Shown one piece after another: positions 1 to 8,160 of a stretch of DNA of 39,608 nucleotides; the first letter of the stretch is position 1; each line of letters opens with the position of its first letter. The DNA comes from Ruminococcus sp. Its GTDB lineage: Bacteria; Bacillota; Clostridia; Oscillospirales; Ruminococcaceae. The stretch spans positions 1-39,608 of the forward strand of contig SVNX01000021.1 of NCBI GenBank assembly GCA_015066665.1, in the 5' to 3' direction. The notes beneath the pieces were generated by a model. It searched no databases and had not been told where the DNA came from. It worked only from the letters and a program-made list of their open reading frames with translations. Both the position numbers and the translations under genes were made by a program.

Positions 1-47
1 AGCATTTCTTTTTCATACTGCTGTATGTGTCTGTAACTCCTTGCCAT
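1..47 (-). CDS. IS3-family transposase OrfA, N-terminal 15 residues (partial)
   Basis: Reading leftwards from the ATG at 47 gives MARSYRHIQQYEKEM, then the window ends. The pattern S-Y-R-H-I-x-x-Y-E-K-E is typical of the start of the small helix-turn-helix OrfA protein of IS3-family elements, which binds the element ends and is joined to OrfB by frameshifting. A ribosome site AGGAGG lies at 58-63, ten bases before the ATG, and a strong promoter lies just upstream. The class rests on 15 residues, so another HTH transposase is possible. Confidence 0.55.
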   Translation of the reverse strand, partial: MARSYRHIQQYEKEM

Positions 48-56
48 AATAACTAA

Positions 57-100
57 ACCTCCTATGGTTCTATTATACCATAGGAGGTCTTTTTTGTCAC
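57..100 (-). promoter_or_regulatory. Transposase promoter inside a hairpin that hides the ribosome site
   Basis: On the minus strand GTGACA (95-100), 17 bases, then TGG-TATAAT (-10 at 72-77) form a near-consensus extended -10 promoter. The -10 sits in the loop of a perfect 11-bp hairpin: arms 58-68 and 77-87. The transposase AGGAGG is inside the 58-68 arm. A transcript from this promoter should start near 65 and lack the other arm, leaving the ribosome site free; a transcript reading in from outside would fold it shut. On the plus strand the same hairpin is followed by a T-run (90-95) and can act as a terminator for whatever reads in from the left. Confidence 0.75.
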
Positions 101-147
101 TGTACGTTTTTACTGGTTCGGTTCAATCCATTCCGGGGTTTTTCATA

Positions 148-1680
148 TTATCCTCTGCAAACCACACTGTATACAAGATAACTGCATACACAGAATATTA
201 GTACTGCCCACGGCAGCAGCCTGCTAAACAGGCGGGAGGCCTTGCCGTCCCCCTTGTGCTGCATCCAGATGCCAAGGAATAGTGCCCCGATGAAGATCAG
301 GGGCGTTGCATACCGGATGTTCTGCGTGCAGACATGAGCGAAACCAATGCAGAAGCTGTAGTAGCTGATGAGTGTGATGCCGTAGCTTATTCCAAGCATC
401 GCCTTTTCCTCCAAGCCGATACCGCTCGTCTTTTTAATAAAGACGATGACCATTGCCGCAGCGGCTGCCAGTGCCACCGCCAGATTGCTGAAGAAGAGCG
501 CTTCACCGACGAATCGGACAGCGGGATAGTTCTGGGGGTTGATCAGCTCGTCGAACATGGCGGTCTTCATCAGACCAAAGAACGGGTTGTATTCATTGTA
601 GCTCTGTCCGTACATTTCAAAGCAGTCGTACACATAGAGCCACTGCTTCGGTGCGAGATCGAACAATCGCTGCCAGATGGGGATGTCTCCGACGAACTGC
701 GAACTTTGATCCGAAAGCATCGGGACGTAGGTAATGGGAACGCCCCAGCCGATCAGATTCCGCACACCCCATCCCAGACCCAGCGGCACGCAGATCAGCC
801 CGAATAGTGCGAACTGTCCCAGATAGGGGAGGGGCTTCTTACGGTTGCGGATGAGGACGATCAGGAAGGCAAGTGCTGCCGCCGGTGCGATCATCCAGCC
901 CGAGAGCTTTGTCATCATGCCAAGACCGATGGTGACCGCCAGCAGCAGAATCGTACGCAGCTGCGGCTTGCGGAACCATCGCAGTGTCAGCAGAACGGAC
1001 GCCATCATGAAGGTGATGCACAGCATGTCATTGTTGATGCTGCCCGCCAGCAGAAAGAAGGTGGGGTGCATGGCAATGACTGCAAGCGGCAGAAGCAGTG
1101 CGTGGCCTTTCAGTCCGAAGTGCCGCAGAATTTCAAGAAAGAGTACCATGCAGAGGCAGGAGTAGGTGAAGGTCAGAATCTGTACGCTCTCGCCCGCCTG
1201 TTCAAAGGGTACCCCGCAGAAGGTCAGCAGCCGCATCCAGAGAGCTGAGATGCCGTGGTGCAGCGGCGGATGGTAGAACTGCCAGATCTCACGGACATCA
1301 AAATCCGGCAGATGCAGGTTCTCATATAAATAGGTCATATAGGCTGCGTGGCCGCTCTCCTCATCGAACTGTCCCACATCGTGCTGTCTGACGTAGTAGG
1401 GCGTGACGAGGATATAGGAGAGACGCATGGCCCATCCGGCCAGAAGAATCAGAAAGCTTGCTCGTCCATCCGTCAGCTGCTGCCGCCTGTCGAGCCAGAA
1501 CCCGATGAGCACGGCCGCCGGAACCAGCGTGAGCGGCAGAAGGGAAGCGAGGGTTTCCTGCTGCCCCCATCCCAGAAAAACCGTCGGAAGACAGACACAG
1601 AGCATCGTGAGCAGCGGATGTGCACTGATCCAGCCGGAAATTGTCCTGTACCATGAATGTGTTGCTGTATTTTGTTTCAT
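148..1680 (-). CDS. GT39-like membrane glycosyltransferase
   Basis: A 510-residue protein with about ten to eleven hydrophobic segments. The first extracytoplasmic loop carries the acidic motif RQHDVG (residues 98-103) and then HPPLHH (137-142), the arrangement of the PMT/ArnT-type GT-C glycosyltransferases (family GT39), which move a sugar from a polyprenyl-phosphate carrier to an acceptor outside the membrane. The acceptor is unknown. An upstream in-frame start at 1791 is possible, but the promoter (1751-1779) lies downstream of it, so the ATG at 1680, with AAAGGA about ten bases upstream, is preferred. It is transcribed divergently from the dcw cluster and shows no partner genes. Confidence 0.7.
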   Translation of the reverse strand: MKQNTATHSWYRTISGWISAHPLLTMLCVCLPTVFLGWGQQETLASLLPLTLVPAAVLIGFWLDRRQQLTDGRASFLILLAGWAMRLSYILVTPYYVRQHDVGQFDEESGHAAYMTYLYENLHLPDFDVREIWQFYHPPLHHGISALWMRLLTFCGVPFEQAGESVQILTFTYSCLCMVLFLEILRHFGLKGHALLLPLAVIAMHPTFFLLAGSINNDMLCITFMMASVLLTLRWFRKPQLRTILLLAVTIGLGMMTKLSGWMIAPAAALAFLIVLIRNRKKPLPYLGQFALFGLICVPLGLGWGVRNLIGWGVPITYVPMLSDQSSQFVGDIPIWQRLFDLAPKQWLYVYDCFEMYGQSYNEYNPFFGLMKTAMFDELINPQNYPAVRFVGEALFFSNLAVALAAAAAMVIVFIKKTSGIGLEEKAMLGISYGITLISYYSFCIGFAHVCTQNIRYATPLIFIGALFLGIWMQHKGDGKASRLFSRLLPWAVLIFCVCSYLVYSVVCRG

Positions 1681-1750
1681 AATATAATCGTCCTTTGGTT
1701 GATGTGCGGGTGCTTTTTCATCCTTAGGGAATGTACACCACTTTTTTTCT

Positions 1751-1779
1751 ATTTTAGCATATCGGCGCCCTATTTGCAA
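1751..1779 (-). promoter_or_regulatory. Promoter of the GT39-like gene
   Basis: On the minus strand TTGCAA (1774-1779), a 17-base spacer ending in TGC, and TAAAAT (1751-1756). Transcription would start near 1744, leaving a leader of about 65 bases before the ATG at 1680. The architecture is the same as at ftsZ (TTGCAA-N17-TAAAAT). Confidence 0.7.
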
Positions 1780-1940
1780 TAGATTTTGCAAAAATCACCC
1801 TCGATTCAGAAGTGAGGATCTGAAAAATTCACCACCAATTCCCACTATGATCTGGAAATGCGTGGTAAAAGTGATGGGGATAAAAGAAAAATATATAGAA
1901 CTGCACAAAAATAGTACATGTTTTTTGTTGGAATATACAG

Positions 1941-1970
1941 TTGCAATGGGCCCGCAGAGTGTGATATAAT
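1941..1970 (+). promoter_or_regulatory. Promoter of the dcw cluster (mraZ)
   Basis: TTGCAA (1941-1946), 18-base spacer ending in TGA, and TATAAT (1965-1970), an extended -10 element. The expected start, near 1977, falls inside the MraZ boxes. The leader of about 190 bases runs to 2168 and is strongly purine-rich from 2068 on; no further gene is seen in 1681-2168. Confidence 0.75.
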
Positions 1971-1973
1971 ATG

Positions 1974-2011
1974 AATGTGGTGAAATGTGGTGAAAAGTGA
2001 GGCGAAAGTGG
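1974..2011 (+). promoter_or_regulatory. MraZ operator: four direct repeats
   Basis: Four copies of a 7-base box follow the -10 element: AATGTGG (1974-1980), AATGTGG (1984-1990), AAAGTGA (1994-2000) and AAAGTGG (2005-2011), spaced 10, 10 and 11 bases, about one helical turn. MraZ of mollicutes and other bacteria is known to bind tandem GTG-containing boxes upstream of its own gene. The position over the transcription start suggests autorepression. Confidence 0.75.
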
Positions 2012-2168
2012 CACTCAGTGCCTGACGCGTCCCTTGCACCCGTTGACCGGTGCCTTAGTTCATAAAAAAAGAAACGAACGGAGACACAAAACATACAGAG
2101 AAAAAGAAATATAGAACAAGAGAACAAAAGAAACAAGAACAAAGGAAAGAGACAGGCGGTGAACAGGA

Positions 2169-2600
2169 ATGGATGCATGCGGCATGACTGGCACATATTA
2201 TCACAATATTGATACCAAGGGCCGCATGAATTTTCCTGTGAAGCTGCGCGAAGTCCTCGGCGAATCCTTCTGGGTGGTACGAGGCACAGGAGGCGACTAC
2301 CTTTCTGTTTACTCCAATGAACGCTGGGAAGGCATCAAGGCCCAGATCGTCGGAGTGGCAGGTCCCCAGGCAGAACAGCTCAAGAGATGGCTGTTCTCCG
2401 GTGCATCAGAAGTGTCTGCGGATAAGCAGGGAAGAATCCTTGTACCTCAGGCGCTGCGAGAATTTGCCCGTCTTGAAAAAGACGTTGTCGTCATTGGCGC
2501 CGGCAATAAGGCAGAGATCTGGGACCGCGAGAAATGGGAAGAAACGAATGCTTCGTTTGATCCGACAACGTTGGCTGCGCTTGACAATCTTTGCCTGTGA
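2169..2600 (+). CDS. mraZ: Transcriptional regulator MraZ
   Basis: The 143-residue protein has the MraZ/AbrB-like double fold: a first half with IDTKGRMNFPVKLRE (the DxKGR motif) and a second half with ADKQGRILVPQALREFA. MraZ binds DNA as an oligomeric ring and controls the dcw operon. The start at 2169 follows AGGCGGTGAACAGGA; a later ATG at 2184 has no ribosome site. The N-terminus is about five residues longer than usual. It is the first gene of the dcw cluster, and its likely operator lies just upstream at 1974-2011. Confidence 0.95.
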   Translation: MDACGMTGTYYHNIDTKGRMNFPVKLREVLGESFWVVRGTGGDYLSVYSNERWEGIKAQIVGVAGPQAEQLKRWLFSGASEVSADKQGRILVPQALREFARLEKDVVVIGAGNKAEIWDREKWEETNASFDPTTLAALDNLCL

Positions 2601-2691
2601 TGAAAATGTCATCTTTTGACTGTCCCGGGCTGTGCAGCATCCGGAACGGCTGAAAGGCCGGTCGGAAAGGGACTGAAAAGGAGGCTGAATA

Positions 2692-3615
2692 ATGGAATTT
2701 GTGCATGTGCCTGTGTTATTGCAGGAGACCCTCGAGGGTCTGAACATCCGCCCGGACGGCATCTATGTGGATGGTACGGTCGGCGGTGCAGGACATTCCT
2801 TTGAAATTGCCTCAAGACTGACACAGGGCGGATTGCTGATCGGCCTGGATCGTGACCCCGATGCAGTGAAGGCTGCAACGGAACGCCTGCAGGGGCTGCC
2901 CGCACGGGTGGTGCACTGCAATTATTCCCAGATGCGGGAAGCGCTCGATGAGCTGCAGATTGACGGAGTGGACGGTATCCTGATGGATCTCGGCGTATCC
3001 TCCCACCAGCTCGACGAAGCGGAGCGTGGTTTTTCATACCATGCCGATGCCCCACTGGACATGCGGATGAGTCAGACAGGACTCAGCGCACAGGACATCG
3101 TAGGAACCTGGAGCGAACAGGAAATCGCAGCGATTCTGCGTGACTACGGTGAAGAAAAATTTGCGGGGAGAATTGCTGCCAATATCGTGGCGGCACGTCA
3201 GACGACACCGATTCTCCGTACAGGACAGCTTGCGGATATCGTGAGAGAGTCCGTTCCGCAGAAATTCCGCAGGGAAAAGAATCCCTGCAAAAAGACATTC
3301 CAGGCAATCCGTATTGCTGTGAATGACGAATTTGGACATTTGAAGCAGGGTCTCGAGGCAGCATTTTCCTGTCTGAAACCCGGCGGCAGGCTGGCGATTA
3401 TTACGTTCCATTCGCTGGAGGACCGCATTGTGAAACAGCAGTTTGCCAAGTGGTGCAGCGGCTGTACATGCCCTCCCGATTTTCCGCAGTGCGTCTGCGG
3501 AAAGAAACCGAAGGGACAGCTTGTGGTGCGTAAGCCCATTACAGCGGGCGAAGAAGAGCTTGCAGTCAACAACAGAAGCCGCAGCGCGAAGCTCAGAGTC
3601 ATAGAAAGGAGCTGA
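2692..3615 (+). CDS. rsmH: 16S rRNA (cytosine1402-N4)-methyltransferase RsmH
   Basis: A 307-residue SAM-dependent methyltransferase that N4-methylates C1402 of 16S rRNA. Visible motifs are HVPVLLQE at the start, the SAM-binding GTVGGAGHS, GLDRDPDA, MDLGVSSHQLD and the C-terminal TFHSLEDRIVK. Length and order are normal for the family (old name MraW). The ATG at 2692 is preceded by AGGAGG. The 91-base gap to mraZ shows no clear terminator, so co-transcription with mraZ is expected. Confidence 0.97.
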   Translation: MEFVHVPVLLQETLEGLNIRPDGIYVDGTVGGAGHSFEIASRLTQGGLLIGLDRDPDAVKAATERLQGLPARVVHCNYSQMREALDELQIDGVDGILMDLGVSSHQLDEAERGFSYHADAPLDMRMSQTGLSAQDIVGTWSEQEIAAILRDYGEEKFAGRIAANIVAARQTTPILRTGQLADIVRESVPQKFRREKNPCKKTFQAIRIAVNDEFGHLKQGLEAAFSCLKPGGRLAIITFHSLEDRIVKQQFAKWCSGCTCPPDFPQCVCGKKPKGQLVVRKPITAGEEELAVNNRSRSAKLRVIERS

Positions 3616-3620
3616 GTGAG

Positions 3621-4070
3621 ATGGCTTATGAAGAATCCGGCCGTTCCGCACAGAGCCGTCATCCGGTGGATGAGAGAAAAATAGAAATGGGCCGCAATGC
3701 GGGAATGGTGAAATCCGGTTTTAAAATCGTTCTGACGGTCATCGTCAGTATTGTTATGGTAGCCGGCGTTGTGCTGAGCTACACACAGGATCTCGAAGCG
3801 AGTCGTGATCTTGAAGAGGCTCTGCAGATCAGAACGGACATGCAGAGCGATATTCTGGATATGCGCTCGCAGATCGCAGGCAAGACATCCAATAAGATTA
3901 TTCAGGAGTATGCGGAGAATATCCTCGGCATGCGTACCATTGACCCCTCCCAGGTGGAATATGTACAGATCCAGACGGATGATGTGGTGAATATTCCGGA
4001 GGCGGAACAGAATATCTTTGCAAGAATGAAAGCCTGGTTTGATAATTTTGTGGAATATCTGAGAGGTTAA
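3621..4070 (+). CDS. ftsL: FtsL-like septum protein
   Basis: A 149-residue bitopic protein: a charged cytoplasmic N-terminus of about 30 residues, one membrane segment (about residues 34-52, ending VVLSYTQ) and an extracytoplasmic coiled coil (about 55-95). This layout and the position between rsmH and the PBP gene match FtsL, which joins FtsB/DivIC and FtsQ/DivIB to activate FtsW and its partner PBP. FtsL sequences are poorly conserved, so the call rests on topology and gene order. It starts five bases after rsmH, with GGAG upstream. Confidence 0.85.
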   Translation: MAYEESGRSAQSRHPVDERKIEMGRNAGMVKSGFKIVLTVIVSIVMVAGVVLSYTQDLEASRDLEEALQIRTDMQSDILDMRSQIAGKTSNKIIQEYAENILGMRTIDPSQVEYVQIQTDDVVNIPEAEQNIFARMKAWFDNFVEYLRG

Positions 4071-4358
4071 GCGGCATAGTGTGTAGAGAGCCGCTCTCAC
4101 AGAATGATACATGGCAGTGATGAAGGAAAGGGCATAACAAACGAGTGTACGGGAGCGGCTGACTCCACCCACATAGAAAAAAAGCCAAAAAGGCAGGGTG
4201 GAGCAGTTGTACCGTGTGCGCTGCACCTAAAGGGAGCAGCCCGTCCATGCGAGCTCCGGATAGTGGCTTGCAATAGTGATGAAGATGACAGGCAGGCGGG
4301 CATACTACCTGCCTGTTTCCATTATATAGAAGAACGCAGACTGAAAGGAGGAGCCGTC
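4071..4358 (+). promoter_or_regulatory. 288-nt structured gap before the PBP gene
   Basis: No gene fits here. Several stems are visible: GAGAG-CCG-CTCTC (4086-4098); an 11-pair stem CTG/CTCCACCC against GGGTGGAG/CAG (4159-4170 with 4196-4206, one bulged A) enclosing GCC-AAAAA-GGC; GGAGC/GCTCC (4233-4237 with 4253-4257); and ACAGGCAGG/CCTGCCTGT (4288-4296 with 4308-4316), followed by TTTCC. The last stem lies 30 bases before the PBP ribosome site and looks like an attenuator. No known riboswitch class is recognised. A cis-acting RNA leader is an inference. Confidence 0.45.
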
Positions 4359-6677
4359 TTGGAAGTGAAGGACAACAGACCGAACCTTGGCATGGTCAAG
4401 CGGATCAACATCGGACTTCTTGCAATACTCGGTGCCTTTGCGGTGGCGAATATCGCACGTCTTGGATACCTGTGTATCGGAAAAAATGATTACTATGCTG
4501 AAATGGCAAATGATACCCATTTCAGCAATATTGTCATACCTGCCAACCGCGGCACAATCTACGATGCAGCCGGTACGCCGCTTGCATGGAGTGCAACCGT
4601 GTACCGTGTATTCATCGACCCGTCTTTATATCAGGAGGAGATGAAGAGCCTTCGTGAAACTATGGCAGCACGCCAGAAGATCGTGAATGAGGGCGGAACA
4701 CTTGATGAGGGCAAGGAGATCATCGATGTCGATGAGCTTGAACGTGAGATCGTCTCTGTGCTTGCAGAAAAGCTTGAGATGGAGCAGAGCGTTATTTCTC
4801 AGGCGATGGAAAAGGATACGCAGTACTACGTTCTCAAGACGCAGGTCAGCAAGGATGTGGTGGATGATCTGACGGAATATTTCGGCAAATACAAGATCAG
4901 TTCCATCACAACACAGGAGGATACCAAGCGGTATTATCCCCAGAACGAGCTGGCTGCCCATGTCATTGGTTTCACCAATGGCGACGGTGAGGGACAGTAC
5001 GGACTGGAGTACTATTATAATAAGGATCTTTCCGGCATCAACGGCCGTGTCATTTCAGCAACCGATGCCCGCGGCAATGAGATGCCCTACCGGCATGCGA
5101 CCACCTATCCCGCACAGGACGGCAGCTCGCTGTATCTGACGCTGGATACAACATTACAGTATTTTCTTGAAAAGAATCTGCAGGAAATGTATGAGACCTA
5201 CGATGTGCAGAACCGTGCGTGCGGCATCATTATGAATGCCAAGACCGGTGCGGTATATGCCATGGGAACCTATCCGAGCTTTGACCTGAACAATCCTTCT
5301 GAAATCACCGATCCCGATGTTTCAAGGCAGCTGCTTGCGCTGCCGGAAGAGGAATATCGTGAGGCCTACATTGCAGCCCGTGAACAGCAGTGGAAGAACA
5401 AGGCGATCACCGAGCTTTATGTGCCCGGTTCCGTCTTCAAGATCTTCACATCTGCGGCAGCAGTGGAGGAGAATGTGGTGGATCTGGAGAACGATCTGTT
5501 CAATTGTACGGGCGTGAAGGAAGTTGCTGACTGGCCGATGCACTGCCATAAGCTCTCCGGCCACGGCATGCAGAGCTTCTCCCGTGCCCTGACCAATTCC
5601 TGCAACCCCGCCTTCATCGAGGTCGGTCAGAGACTCGGTGCTGAGACGTTTTCTGCGTATTTCCGTGCATTCGGCCTGACGGAGCGTACCGGCATTGACC
5701 TGCCGGGCGAGGCGAAGAGCTTGTACACACCCGTTGAAAAGATGGGTATCGTAGAGCTGTCTTCCAGTGCCTTCGGCCAGACCAATAAGCTGACACCCAT
5801 TGAGATGGTGACCGGCATCGCCGCAGCCGTTAACGGCGGTTATCTTGTACAGCCCCACCTTGTCAGCAAGGTTGTATCGAGCGACGGCAACGTGCTTGAA
5901 ACTACAGAAACGACGGTCAAGCGTCAGGTGATCTCAGAAGAGACCTCCGCCCGTGTGCGTGAGCTCCTGCAGGCGGTCGTGGACAACAACGGCGGCAGCA
6001 ATGCCTATATCAAGGGCTATGCCATCGGCGGTAAGTCCGGTACGTCCCAGAAGCTTGACGAATATGACGATAATAACATGCAGTATGTCGCGTCCTACGC
6101 CTGCTTTGCCCCTGCGGATGATCCGGAGATTGTCATGCTGATTATGGCTGACGAGCCGAACAAGGACAGAGGCTATTACGGCAGCGTGGTCTGTGCGCCC
6201 TATGCAAGAGCGGTTATGGAAGACACGCTGAAGTATCTTGGGTATTATCCCGAGTATACAGAAGAAGAATACGCCGAACTGGATGTGACCGTTCCGCTCG
6301 TACTGGATGTTGAGGTCACAACAGCCCAGACAACGCTCGAGGCACTCGGACTGAAGTGTGAGATCAAGGGCGAGGGTGAAACCGTTGTAAAGCAAAGTCC
6401 GCTGACCGGCTCCACTGTGGCCCCCGGCGGCAAGGTGATCCTCTATACCGAAAGTGATGCCAAGACGGAGATGGTGGAAGTGCCCAATCTCCATGGTTAT
6501 ACTGCCGTGACAGCCAACCAGGCACTGACTAATCTGGGTCTGAACTATGTGGCAGCCGGTGCATCTGCTGATCGTAAGGACGTACTTGTCCAGACACAGT
6601 CCGTTCCTGCGGGCAGCATGGTGGAGGTCGGTACAGTCATCGAGCTGACCTTTGTGGTCAATGACCAGAGCGGCTGA
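4359..6677 (+). CDS. Class B PBP with PASTA domains (FtsI/SpoVD type)
   Basis: A 772-residue septal transpeptidase that cross-links peptidoglycan. Order: membrane anchor (about 16-40), dimerisation domain starting with the RGTIYDAAGTPLA motif (about 63-230), transpeptidase domain with S358-VFK, S414-C-N and K559-S-G, and two C-terminal PASTA domains (about 640-770). The start is taken as the TTG at 4359, seven bases after AAAGGAGGAG; an ATG at 4104 would add 85 residues unlike the family. PASTA tails are found in SpoVD and in PBP2b-like FtsI proteins; with one such gene in the cluster, it may serve vegetative division, sporulation or both. Confidence 0.93.
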   Translation: MEVKDNRPNLGMVKRINIGLLAILGAFAVANIARLGYLCIGKNDYYAEMANDTHFSNIVIPANRGTIYDAAGTPLAWSATVYRVFIDPSLYQEEMKSLRETMAARQKIVNEGGTLDEGKEIIDVDELEREIVSVLAEKLEMEQSVISQAMEKDTQYYVLKTQVSKDVVDDLTEYFGKYKISSITTQEDTKRYYPQNELAAHVIGFTNGDGEGQYGLEYYYNKDLSGINGRVISATDARGNEMPYRHATTYPAQDGSSLYLTLDTTLQYFLEKNLQEMYETYDVQNRACGIIMNAKTGAVYAMGTYPSFDLNNPSEITDPDVSRQLLALPEEEYREAYIAAREQQWKNKAITELYVPGSVFKIFTSAAAVEENVVDLENDLFNCTGVKEVADWPMHCHKLSGHGMQSFSRALTNSCNPAFIEVGQRLGAETFSAYFRAFGLTERTGIDLPGEAKSLYTPVEKMGIVELSSSAFGQTNKLTPIEMVTGIAAAVNGGYLVQPHLVSKVVSSDGNVLETTETTVKRQVISEETSARVRELLQAVVDNNGGSNAYIKGYAIGGKSGTSQKLDEYDDNNMQYVASYACFAPADDPEIVMLIMADEPNKDRGYYGSVVCAPYARAVMEDTLKYLGYYPEYTEEEYAELDVTVPLVLDVEVTTAQTTLEALGLKCEIKGEGETVVKQSPLTGSTVAPGGKVILYTESDAKTEMVEVPNLHGYTAVTANQALTNLGLNYVAAGASADRKDVLVQTQSVPAGSMVEVGTVIELTFVVNDQSG

Positions 6678-6721
6678 TGCCTTTGCATGATGAGTATACG
6701 AAGAGAAATACGGAGGTTAGT

Positions 6722-8158
6722 ATGAAGCTTGCAGAATTACTGGAAAACAGAGTTGCGACAGCACTGGGCGATACAGAAATCACTGCCCTGACCGATGACA
6801 ATCGCCGGATTACAGAGGGCTGTCTTTTTGCCTGCATCAAGGGCGAACGCTTTGACGGACACAATGCAGCCGCTGCCGCACTCGAACAGGGCGCAGCCGT
6901 TGTTGTGGCTGAGCGTGATCTTGGGCTGGGTGACCGGCAGATCCTCGTGGAGGACAGCCGTGCCTTCTATGGCGAGCTTTGCGCAGCATGGTTCGGCCAT
7001 CCGGAACGCAGGATGCGCTTCATCGGCGTGACCGGTACCAATGGCAAGACCACCACAACCAGTGTCATCAAGCATATCCTGACAGCAAACGGCCATAAGG
7101 TGGGACTCATCGGCACGATCCAGAATGAGATCGGCGATGAAGTCATCCACACCGACAACACCACCCCCATGGTCTTCTCCCTCATGGAGCTGTACGACAG
7201 AATGTATCGGAGCGGCTGCGATACGGTCGTAATGGAGGTATCCTCCTTCGGCCTTGTGCAGAAGCGCATCGGCCCGACACATTTTGACGTTGCCGTCTTT
7301 ACAAATCTGACTCAGGATCATCTGGATTACCATAAGACAATGGATGCCTATTACGATGCAAAACGCATGCTGTTTGACATCTGTGATACCGCCATCATCA
7401 ACACGGAGGACGATTACGGAAAGCGTCTGTTTTCTGAAGTCTCCTGCGAAAAATACAGTTACGGTGCCGAAGCCGATTATGCCTACGCACCCATCCGTGT
7501 GACTGCGGGCGGCACAAGCTTCCGCCTGACAACAGCAGCGGGCACACAGGAGATCTCCATGCTCATGACGGGTTATTTCAATATCGCAAACGCTGTGGCG
7601 GCCTATGCGGTGTGCCGTGCCTATGGACTCTCGGATGCGGAGATCCTGCCCCATCTGGAAAGCTGTGCAGGCGTCAAGGGCCGCTGCGAGGTGATCCCGA
7701 CAGGCCGTGATTTCTCCATGATCTGCGACTATGCCCACACGCCCGATGCAGTGGAGAACATCCTCGAAAATGTCAAGCTCTACACCGAGGGCAGACTAAT
7801 CTGTCTCTTCGGATGCGGCGGCAACCGTGACCGCACAAAGCGTCCGCTGATGGCACAGGCTGCGGCCAAGTATGCCGATCTGCTGCTTGTCACATCGGAT
7901 AATCCCCGTGATGAAGAGCCGCAGGCCATCATCGATGATATCCTTGCCGGACTTGACGGCAGCGTGCCCTATGAGGTCGTGATCGACCGAAGGGAAGCCA
8001 TTTTCCATGCAGCACGCATTGCACAGAAGGGCGATGTGATCGTGTTTGCCGGAAAGGGCCATGAGGATTATCAGATTTTCGAAAACAACCGTCATATCCA
8101 TTTTGACGAGCGTGAAATTGCTGCCGAGGCGCTCCGTGCGCTCGCAGAGGAGGCATAA
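6722..8158 (+). CDS. murE: UDP-MurNAc-Ala-Glu:meso-diaminopimelate ligase MurE
   Basis: A 478-residue Mur ligase that adds the third stem-peptide residue in the cytoplasm. The P-loop GTNGKTTTT lies at about residues 105-113, and the substrate motif D393-N-P-R396 indicates meso-diaminopimelate rather than lysine. The start at 6722 follows GGAGG; an in-frame ATG at 6677 would add 15 residues, overlaps the PBP stop and has a weaker site. The gene is 44 bases after the PBP gene and two bases before murF. Confidence 0.95.
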   Translation: MKLAELLENRVATALGDTEITALTDDNRRITEGCLFACIKGERFDGHNAAAAALEQGAAVVVAERDLGLGDRQILVEDSRAFYGELCAAWFGHPERRMRFIGVTGTNGKTTTTSVIKHILTANGHKVGLIGTIQNEIGDEVIHTDNTTPMVFSLMELYDRMYRSGCDTVVMEVSSFGLVQKRIGPTHFDVAVFTNLTQDHLDYHKTMDAYYDAKRMLFDICDTAIINTEDDYGKRLFSEVSCEKYSYGAEADYAYAPIRVTAGGTSFRLTTAAGTQEISMLMTGYFNIANAVAAYAVCRAYGLSDAEILPHLESCAGVKGRCEVIPTGRDFSMICDYAHTPDAVENILENVKLYTEGRLICLFGCGGNRDRTKRPLMAQAAAKYADLLLVTSDNPRDEEPQAIIDDILAGLDGSVPYEVVIDRREAIFHAARIAQKGDVIVFAGKGHEDYQIFENNRHIHFDEREIAAEALRALAEEA

Positions 8159-8160
8159 GA

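Larger units (their letters stand above)
1..130 (-). mobile_element. End of an IS3-like insertion sequence (partial)
   Basis: The left edge carries the promoter, ribosome site and first codons of a transposase that reads out of the window. The outer limit of the element is not certain; a 5'-TG at position 130 on the minus strand is one candidate terminus, but no inverted-repeat partner is visible because the other end lies outside. The class is inferred from the encoded N-terminus only. Confidence 0.55.

Noticed and set aside
116-132. GGTTCAATCC resembling a tRNA T-loop
   Set aside because: No 5-bp T-stem or other tRNA arms can be drawn around it.
4104-4358. Upstream in-frame extension of the PBP gene to an ATG at 4104
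   Set aside because: The added 85 residues are unlike any PBP start and cover the structured gap; the TTG at 4359 has a near-perfect ribosome site.
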